Positions 7,651 through 13,124 of a stretch of DNA of 13,124 bases are shown here, piece by piece. Under the pieces are notes generated by a model. The model was not told the DNA's origin. It did no database searches and saw only the letters and a program-made list of their open reading frames with translations. How positions within the stretch are numbered: position 1 is the first letter of the stretch; every line of letters starts with the position of its first letter. Made by a program: the position numbers and the translations under genes. The stretch spans positions 1-13,124 of the forward strand of contig JAQIWT010001007.1 of assembly GCA_034696485.1 (NCBI GenBank), given 5' to 3'. This DNA comes from Isohypsibius dastychi (Eukaryota; Tardigrada; Eutardigrada; Parachela; Isohypsibiidae).

Positions 7651-9575
7651 TTAGTAGAGTCGTCGCAGCTGTCGAAGCTTTGGTGGAGCACGGGTGGTGG
7701 TAGCATTCGTTACGTTCAACGCGCGGTTGTTGATGATAATGTTTGAGTTCGATATTCCCCCTTGGAAGATGACAGTTCCTCCACCTCCGCCACTTGCCCG
7801 GGTTGTGTAGGCTGTCGTTGCTGAAGTAGTTGATGCCGTTGTCGAATCTGTGGAGAAATCGTCATAATCAACTACGGAGACCCCGCTTGACGTTATGAGG
7901 TTTTGTCTGGTACCTGAGATCGTTGTGCTTTGAGGTGTGGTTGACGCTGTTGTAGAAGCAGTGGTAGTGCTGGCCGTTGTTGACTCAGTGGTGGTTTCAG
8001 CTGTAGTCGAATCAGTAGTTGATTCTGTGGTACTGTCACTTGTGGTCGACTCTGTAGTGGATTCTGTTGTAGTCTCGGTGGTGGTGGAATCCGTTGTACT
8101 ATCAGGCGTTGTTGAATCGGTAGTGGAGTCCGTAGTGGATTCGGTTGTTGAATCCGTGGTCGAATCGGTAGTAGAGTCCGTGGTGGAATCTGTGGTGCTG
8201 TCACTTGTGGTCGAATCTGTGGTCGAATCCGTGGTGGAATCGGTTGTGGAATCAGTGGTTGAGTCCGTGGTCGAATCTGTGGTCGAATCGGTTGTGGAAT
8301 CAGTGGTTGAGTCTGTGGTTGAGTCCGTGGTGGAATCTGTGGTACTGTCACTTGTTGTCGAATCTGTGGTGGAATCCGTGGTGGAATCGGTGGTGGAATC
8401 TGTGGTACTGTCACTTGTGGTTGAATCAGTGGTGGAGTCTGTGGTGGAATCTGTGGTCGATTCTGTGGTGCTCTCAGTTGTCGATTCCGTAGTTGAATTT
8501 GTGGTCGTTGATGCAGTCGTGCTTGCAGTTGTGGTAGATGCGCTGGAAGTCGTCTTGATAATGTAACAAGAAGTTAACGAATACGGACGATGGAAGTAAT
8601 GGTATACGATACCTGAGTCGTTGTGCCTGAGGTTGTCGAGTTACCTGATCCCGGTGTAGTCGACGTGCCTGTGTACGGTAAATGATATTTTATCAAACCA
8701 GTTGTATCACTGAGTTTCTGCACATATACTCCTTACCATTAGAGTCATCGAAGAGAACCCAGTCGGAATGGTACAAGCGGGCATTCGAGTAATCGAAGAA
8801 CTGCGCCGATTGCGCACACTGGACATTGAACCACCAATCACAGATCAGAGTAATCTGATTGAACAACTGCAGAGTAAACATGTTCAACGTTTAGTCCGGT
8901 TAGCCATTTGACCGAATAACTTTGTATTACCGTTTGGTTTGGGCATAGGTAACTGAAAAGATTGCCGTCCAAATCACATCGGCGGAATACTTGACATCGA
9001 CTATCCACATCAGCGTAATAACCAGCTTGATGTACATTCGCACAGCTGAAGCTGGTTGGAGGTGGGATAGTAGCCAAAGTCGGATAATCAACCCCAGGCA
9101 CAGCGCTGGCCATAATTTCTTGGATATCTTCCGCTGAAAGCAGTTCTTGCCCACGAAGTACATCTAACGCCTCCCAGACCGGGGGAACTTGCGGAGGTGC
9201 AGTGCCACCTGTCGAAAAACCATGTTCAGCCACAGAAGAAGATTCAACCTTGAACTGGGGTAGTACCTTCAACAATAGGCGGGAAAGCTAGACGATTCAA
9301 TGGCTGAGGAGCTCCTTTGGGAAGAAATGCCCGGGTGGTCACTGCGGCGGAGTTTTTCTCCTGGGTCACATCGATTTTCTGATTCGACTGTGACGAAGAT
9401 GCAGACGCTGAAGATGATTTCACATTCCCGCCAACTTGAATTCGGTTCTGATAATTTGAAACGAAAAATTCAGTATCAAGTAAGGAGAGGATTTGTTGGG
9501 AATTACCGGAGCCGTTGCGCCGAGGTATTCTCCAACGAAAAGTAGCGTTAATGCGAAAGAAAGTCTAGAGATCAT
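7651..9575 (-). CDS. secreted chitin-binding mucin: one CBM14 (peritrophin-A) domain plus long [D/E]STT tract, CPAP1-like
   Basis: Six exons on the minus strand: 9575-9507, 9447-9267, 9208-8931, 8866-8737, 8668-8613 and 8553-7651. They give 1617 nt, 538 residues plus TAA. Introns are 59, 58, 64, 68 and 59 bp, all GT-AG and frame-consistent. Residues 1-22 are a signal peptide (basic start, then LSFALTLLFVG). The chitin-binding domain has six cysteines at 139, 155, 161, 172, 185 and 193, with GYYADVDSRCQVF and ICDWWFNVQC, typical of single-domain cuticular proteins analogous to peritrophins. From about residue 240 the protein is Ser/Thr-rich, then carries roughly forty [D/E]STT units, probably O-glycosylated. 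The tail (475-538) has a GGGGG run, Asn-rich residues and a basic end. Likely role: binding chitin in cuticle or gut lining as a hydrated, acidic mucin. Tissue is unknown. Confidence 0.87.
7848..7913 (-). other. candidate 66-bp optional intron inside the last mucin exon
   Basis: On the minus strand this stretch begins GTACCAG and ends GATTTCTCCACAG. It is exactly 22 codons long and open in frame. Splicing or retention therefore both give a full-length protein, differing by a non-mucin insert that includes GVSVVDYDD. The donor is weak and the acceptor good. Confidence 0.35.
7970..8500 (-). repeat. 12-bp tandem coding repeat encoding [D/E]-S-T-T
   Basis: On the plus strand the unit reads roughly GTGGTNGANTCN; on the coding strand it reads Asp/Glu-Ser-Thr-Thr. 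Units vary at third positions (TCC/TCG/TCA/TCT, ACC/ACA/ACT), so the protein repeat is better kept than the DNA repeat. Longer blocks are punctuated by TSDSTT interruptions near 8031, 8193, 8343 and 8407, with a TPDSTT variant near 8099. The coding frame is open throughout. Confidence 0.9.
8737..9208 (-). other. exons encoding the six-cysteine chitin-binding type-2 domain
   Basis: Residues 137-197 span the 8931-9208 and 8737-8866 exons, joined across a 64-bp intron placed between the fourth and fifth cysteines. Cys spacing is C-15-C-5-C-10-C-12-C-7-C, which fits CBM14. The lead-in VPGVDYPTL and the aromatic DWWFN are characteristic of arthropod CPAP1 proteins. The domain is complete, with no missing cysteine. 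Confidence 0.9.
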
Positions 9576-9623
9576 CTTAGCTGATTATTAAAAGACGCCG
9601 GTTAGAATAATTAGACAGACAGT

Positions 9624-9660
9624 GAATGACTTTTTAAAATATCAGAGTTCTGTATTTATA
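9624..9660 (-). promoter_or_regulatory. core promoter of the chitin-binding mucin: TATA box and initiator-like site
   Basis: TATAAATA lies on the minus strand at 9653-9660. TCATTC, an initiator-like sequence, lies at 9624-9629 with its A about 33 bp downstream of the first T of the TATA box. The start codon is at 9573-9575, giving a leader of about 50 nt. This spacing is what a TATA/Inr promoter should show. Confidence 0.55.
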
Positions 9661-10115
9661 CGAGATGGAAAGAAGATGCAGAGTCTAACCCCTGAAGGAT
9701 CTTCTCCATCTCACTTGGAGGTGACGCATCAAGCTGAAAAGAGAATGTTGCCACATTTTAAGTAGAGGATGTTGACTTTTGACAGGTATATCTTGCAGAG
9801 CTTAGAAGAGATCTGGGAGATTGTTGGTTAATTAATATGGAGTTTGTTGCTCTTTTGTCAAAATCATATTAACCTTGGTTGACAAATTTCGCCCTGGGGG
9901 TAGATTCCGCAAAACGCTGACGACTGTTGAGCTTTTGTTCGTCCGCCGGTCTTGAGAAGTCATGAATAATACACATGTAATTCCGGTGATTAGACTCAAG
10001 TGAAAGAAACTCCGTCAACGTGGTCGTTAAGTCTTCTCAAGATGAATTTGTTTTTTTATGGCCCATCAGTCAGAGGGACCACCAACTGTTGCCCCTTGAA
10101 AGTCAACGCTTTGCG
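9661..10115. other. non-coding stretch upstream of the mucin promoter
   Basis: No supported exon. It carries a 10-bp inverted repeat (TCTTGAGAAG at 9950-9959 and CTTCTCAAGA at 10033-10042) and several TTTTGACA/TGTCAAAA motifs around 9775-9860. Both may be chance in this composition. It probably includes distal control DNA for the mucin gene. Confidence 0.4.
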
Positions 10116-10277
10116 ATGGGGCGCCCGAATGGCCTCATCTTCTCGCCCGAAGACGAACATTTATCAATAAACGAAAAGTTCGTTTCCGCGACGGATTTTG
10201 TGACTGAGGATAATTATTGCCGCAAAGTGCTGATGGCTGCCTGTGTATTTAAGGGAGGACTACCACCACCCATCTGA
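10116..10277 (+). CDS. small orphan ORF, status uncertain
   Basis: A 53-codon ORF starts at ATG 10116 (first residues MGRPNGLIFSPEDEH) and ends at TGA 10275-10277. The frame stays open upstream to 9990 without an ATG. I recognise no family and no domain. It could be the first exon of a gene joined to 10313-10615: a GT after the Cys-Arg-Lys codons, paired with the AG just before 10307, would keep frame. That is only a possibility. It may also be a chance ORF. Confidence 0.18.
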   Translation: MGRPNGLIFSPEDEHLSINEKFVSATDFVTEDNYCRKVLMAACVFKGGLPPPI

Positions 10278-10312
10278 TTATAAAGAAACGCCCAGTCAAT
10301 CGGAAGACAAAA

Positions 10313-10615
10313 ATGACGGATGAGAAGAGAGGAATTCAGGAGGAATACCGGAAAATGACGTCCAGAGAACAACAAGCGTTCAAGAATCAAAGTCGCAAGT
10401 TGGAAACGTTGGAGTCATTTTGCGCTGCTCAAAAATTTAAGGTCATAAAATTACATAACCACATTTTGATTTCATTTAGGTTAAATAATTATGGCTGGAA
10501 AAACAATGTCTACCACAAAGTATTTTCTGGAGGCAGGTACTATCAACAGTTACCAAAATCAGAGCGACTTTATTGGGTGAACCCGGATACAAAACATATT
10601 GCAGCAAGAAAATAA
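10313..10615 (+). CDS. hypothetical 100-residue protein
   Basis: ATG at 10313 (AAAATGA context, A at -3) to TAA at 10613-10615. The N-terminal 40 residues are charged and probably helical (QEEYRKMTSREQQAFK). The C-terminal 40 are aromatic and basic (YGWKNNVYHKVFSGGRYYQQL, then QLPKSERLYWVNP). The middle (VIKLHNHILISF) is AT-rich and ends in a strong acceptor-like TTCATTTAG at 10479. A 66- or 72-bp intron from 10414 or 10408 to 10479 would also keep frame, joining the charged half directly to LNNYGWKN. No family was recognised. ATTAAA at 10724-10729 could serve as its poly(A) signal. Confidence 0.33.
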   Translation: MTDEKRGIQEEYRKMTSREQQAFKNQSRKLETLESFCAAQKFKVIKLHNHILISFRLNNYGWKNNVYHKVFSGGRYYQQLPKSERLYWVNPDTKHIAARK

Positions 10616-10826
10616 GAACATGTTCATTTATAAATTAATAGAAATATTTCATGAAATCTGAAACTCTGCAGAAAAATAAGAAAATTGCTGACAAGGAAAT
10701 AACTTCAGTAGATTTGGCCTCCAATTAAAAAATGAACATAAACTCCATTTTGTACAAAGTAATAATGAATTCATAAGGCAGTTATGCATATTATGAAATT
10801 CTAACTCATACACCTGAGATCAAACA
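10616..10826. other. AT-rich gap, probable 3' UTR of the PABIR-like gene
   Basis: AT-rich, no ORF. It lies directly past the stop of the minus-strand gene ending at 10827 and probably holds its 3' UTR. I see no AATAAA on the minus strand here, so the cleavage site is undefined. Confidence 0.4.
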
Positions 10827-12920
10827 TCACTCTCCATTGTTCGAATTCAGAGGCGCAATAGATACTGTTGAACTTCTCGGCCGTTTATCCACAACGACTT
10901 TCTCGTCTTCCATTTCATCCGCTAAAAACCAAAACAAAACACCGAGTCAGAGTTGACGCGTAAGTAGCGACATCTCACATATCGACGAAAAATCTTGTTC
11001 TATTTTATATTTTACCAATAAATCTACCGTGTACAGAATCGAAAACAGACTGGGAATGTGGACTCACCACGACGTTTCCCCAGAACACTCTGCCGCAGTT
11101 GCATTCCTGGATGGGAATTGTAAGTTCTCCTATAAGGACTCTGGCTTCCAGAACGCTGGCGACCCATCGGCCCGGTTGGACTCGTTGGTGAGGAACTCTA
11201 AAAAACAACAGCTTTGAATCCAATGAATACAAAATTTGCAGAGAAATGTATCAGAACAAGCGTTGGAAATGGAAGTCGGAAAATCACTGTCAACAAAATA
11301 ATTCAAACCGAAGAAAGGGCTTGCCATGAAACTTGTATGCCGCATAAAGTTGGAATAAATCACCGTTTAAAAAATAATTTCAGTTGCTAACAAAAAGTGG
11401 ATATTCCAATCAAGCTAGCCAAAATAAAATACAGTCTGCATCGAATTAAGCTTGTGAAAAACCGAATTACTATAATATAACACAATCAAATTCAATTTCT
11501 TTCGATTAGCTAAATTCTGACAATTCCCTAGGGTCGACCTTTGGCATCATAATCAGATATCATCATATCAAAATTGTACCAGCTGAACCGATTTTCTGAG
11601 ATTGACAACACATTTCTCTGTGTAATCCAACCCAAGTGACATTCAACCACCAAAATGTCATGAACACATAACATCTCTACTTCGAATAATCAGGTGATCA
11701 TTACTGACGTGAATTACCGTCCACCTTAAATGACGCTATCATCCGATCCAATTACTTATTACCGGAATCAGGAACATATTGATGAACTAACCATGAAATA
11801 TCCGACTGGACTAAGGGCCAAATATTCCGAGTCCACTGATGACTTCCGGTAGTGGTCAGTCTGCATTCTTTCAGGTGTTTTCTCGTGTATTTTGAAAGGT
11901 GCTGAGAAGCAAGCGGGGGCGATGTCAGGGCTCATGTTGACGACTTCCGGTTCTTTTTCCGGTGCATTCCAGATTTCAGCATCATTCATCAAACAGCGCA
12001 GATCGTCGCAAGATCTCGACAGACCCAGTTTCATATGCATCTCTCTGAAAAGGAAAACAATGTATCTGTGATCAACTGAAAATTATGAGCCGGAACGAAG
12101 AGAAAACACCTTTCGCCGCGGGTTTCAGTAGCCACGAACTTGGAATCACTCACTAATCTTCCAATAGCTGGAAGAATCTGAAATGGAAAATACAAATAAA
12201 GTCAGTATGGTAGTTATATTTATATAATCGAACATGTACTGATGTACATGTACGGATGTAGTTACATAATAGTAGTAATATAGTACAGTAGTACGAATTA
12301 TAGTAACACGAAAAATTAATAATGAAACGAAATACAAAAAAAAGGAAATTCAGATAATAAAATCGCGAATTTAAAAAAATCCAAGATCTTCAACGTCAAG
12401 CAAGATTCATCACATACTTCTTTATGGAATACTTCCTCGAGGGTGCTTTTCTTTGTAATCAGCGGGAAAAACACATTCGTGTATTTTCGAATTTCAAATT
12501 CAAAGTTATGGGTAACATTTGGAATAAAAACACGACATGTCCGTGCCTCACTCGTTCTTTTCTTGATTCCAATGGTCGCAAATCAACCTCCTTCATGTAT
12601 CGTTCCTGCGATCGACTCGGTAGATTTGATCGAGTCCGCGAACAGTCCAAACTCCGACGAAATCGGAAGACATTTTCCGAACGCGAATCCGCTCCATGAT
12701 CAGATTGTGAAGGAGGAAGTCTGTAGAATAACAGAAAATACGCAGTGAATATCACTGCTCCATATGTCTGGAATGTTTTTGCATATTGTAAGACTGCAAA
12801 TGCCACTCACCTGACTGCTGAAAAACTGGTCGTTGTTGGAGAAGGAGATGCTTGAAGTTCGACAGATTCGAAATTGATAATTACATTGTCCAACTCGCTC
12901 ATTTCACAGTCCACATCCAT
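10827..12920 (-). CDS. FAM122/PABIR-type PP2A regulator, six exons
   Basis: Exons on the minus strand: 12920-12811, 12720-12552, 12177-12110, 12044-11792, 11197-11068 and 10921-10827. They total 825 nt, 274 residues plus TGA. Introns are 90, 374, 65, 594 and 146 bp; all are GT-AG and every phase matches. The protein is Ser/Arg-rich and probably disordered. Its order of blocks resembles vertebrate FAM122A/PABIR1: acidic start (MSELDNV), RRSLDCS, ETRGEREMHMKL followed by SRSCDDL at 111-130, a Ser-Pro region (SPTSPTG, then RSGSQSPYRR), then RQSVLGKRR ending at residue 243 and an acidic/basic tail. Known family members bind PP2A-B55 and restrain it in the cell cycle. The assignment rests on remembered family layout, strongest for the SQSP...SVLGKRR block. 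Start 12920 follows a strong acceptor (CTGAACAG), so a non-coding 5' exon is likely. Confidence 0.72.
11198..11791 (-). other. 594-bp intron 4 of the PABIR-like gene
   Basis: GTTAGT donor after Met200 and a T-rich TTGTTTTTTAG acceptor. It is AT-rich, with no ORF, repeat or RNA gene that I can support. If it is retained, translation ends after seven extra codons at the TGA at 11768-11770. Confidence 0.65.
12178..12551 (-). other. 374-bp intron 2 of the PABIR-like gene
   Basis: GTGAGG donor after Arg93 and a TTTCCATTTCAG acceptor. It is strongly AT-rich and contains TAC/GTA-rich low-complexity sequence at about 12236-12300, including a perfect 8-bp stem with a 4-nt loop (ACATGTAC at 12232-12239, GTACATGT at 12244-12251). 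Confidence 0.65.
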
Positions 12921-13124
12921 AGTTGGTAGATATCTGTTCAGAAAACATTCGAGTCAATTTAGAGAACACATTCCTCTAATCAGTTCGCAATCAGGAGCAC
13001 ATCCTGATCTACAAATACGAGCTGGAGATGCAGAACATTATAGACATTGCAAGTCGCGCTGGAAAACCGAATCAGCCATGTAATCAGTCACCGTATATCG
13101 GTGATTTGTATATGTGACTGATTG
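12921..13124 (-). other. probable 5' leader and leader intron of the PABIR-like gene
   Basis: On the minus strand a strong acceptor (TTTTCTGAACAG) ends at 12934, and 13 nt of leader separate it from the start codon at 12920. The matching donor is not clear in the remaining 190 bases and may lie beyond the window. An ATG at 13078-13080 (minus) opens a 13-codon ORF only. Confidence 0.4.
13082..13123. repeat. 10-bp perfect inverted repeat with nested hairpin
   Basis: AATCAGTCAC (13082-13091) is matched by its exact reverse complement GTGACTGATT (13114-13123). Between and overlapping them is a second foldback, TCACCG-TATAT-CGGTGA (13088-13104). The two stems share bases, so they are alternatives. 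The window ends one base later, so any larger element is cut off. Confidence 0.7.

Noticed and set aside
7893-8414. 173-codon proline/glutamine-rich ORF on the minus strand
   Set aside because: It is an out-of-frame reading of the same 12-bp repeat; the [D/E]STT frame is the one continuous with the upstream exons.
7970-8500. CRISPR-like or satellite array
   Set aside because: The repeats are 12-bp coding units without spacers and stay in one open frame encoding [D/E]STT, so it is a protein repeat.
7937-8566. 209-codon valine/serine-rich ORF on the plus strand
   Set aside because: It is the antisense shadow of the [D/E]STT mucin repeat. The minus-strand frame connects through proper introns to a signal peptide and chitin-binding domain, while the plus frame has no such context.
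10313-10615. HMG-box or ribosomal-protein assignment for the small plus-strand ORF
   Set aside because: The charged N-terminal part superficially suggests these, but the key spacing and hydrophobic positions do not match, so it is left as unknown.
12424-12748. Two plus-strand ORFs over the PABIR-like exon 2
   Set aside because: The minus-strand exon 12552-12720 has strong splice sites at both ends and correct phase with the neighbouring exons. The plus ORFs have no partners.
12459-12806. 115-codon minus-strand ORF running across 12459-12806
   Set aside because: It contains the real exon 2 but also reads through flanking intron sequence on both sides; only 12552-12720 is supported as coding.

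Overview
The window looks like arthropod nuclear DNA. A branchiopod crustacean of the Daphnia type is the best guess. This is an inference from three things: many very short GT-AG introns (mostly 50-66 bp), a chitin-binding cuticle/peritrophin-type gene, and an insect/crustacean-style aldehyde oxidase. There is no bacterial operon structure, CRISPR array, rRNA or complete tRNA. By exon-by-exon reading I could rebuild three multi-exon genes that an ORF scan only shows as fragments.

Layout. 1-1741: non-coding upstream DNA with a G15 run next to a tRNA-A-box-like stretch (possible repeat) and a TATA-like box near 1365. 1742-7248 (+): an apparently intact 26-exon, 1285-residue molybdenum hydroxylase of the aldehyde oxidase type. 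The order is two 2Fe-2S clusters, FAD domain, then molybdopterin domains. 7249-7650: short convergent intergenic gap. 7651-9575 (-): a six-exon, 538-residue secreted protein with a signal peptide, one six-cysteine chitin-binding domain (CBM14/peritrophin-A, CPAP1-like) and a long [D/E]STT mucin tract; a TATA box and an initiator-like site lie just upstream. 9661-10826: orphan territory with two small ORFs of unknown status on the + strand. 10827-12920 (-): a six-exon, 274-residue gene recognised as a FAM122/PABIR-type PP2A regulator from its order of conserved blocks, especially the C-terminal S-V-L-G-K-R-R block. 12921-13124: its probable 5' leader, a splice acceptor and a 10-bp inverted repeat at the window edge.

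The three main genes are not an obvious functional unit: a cytosolic redox enzyme, an extracellular chitin-binding mucin and a nuclear/cytosolic phosphatase regulator. I found no convincing new biological system. The most interesting signals concern gene structure: a very narrow intron-length distribution, an intron whose 3' end echoes the upstream exon end (possible intron-gain scar), a 66-bp in-frame optional intron in the mucin, a stop-proximal AATAAA that overlaps the stop codon, and a retainable intron that would remove the conserved C-terminus of the PABIR-like protein.
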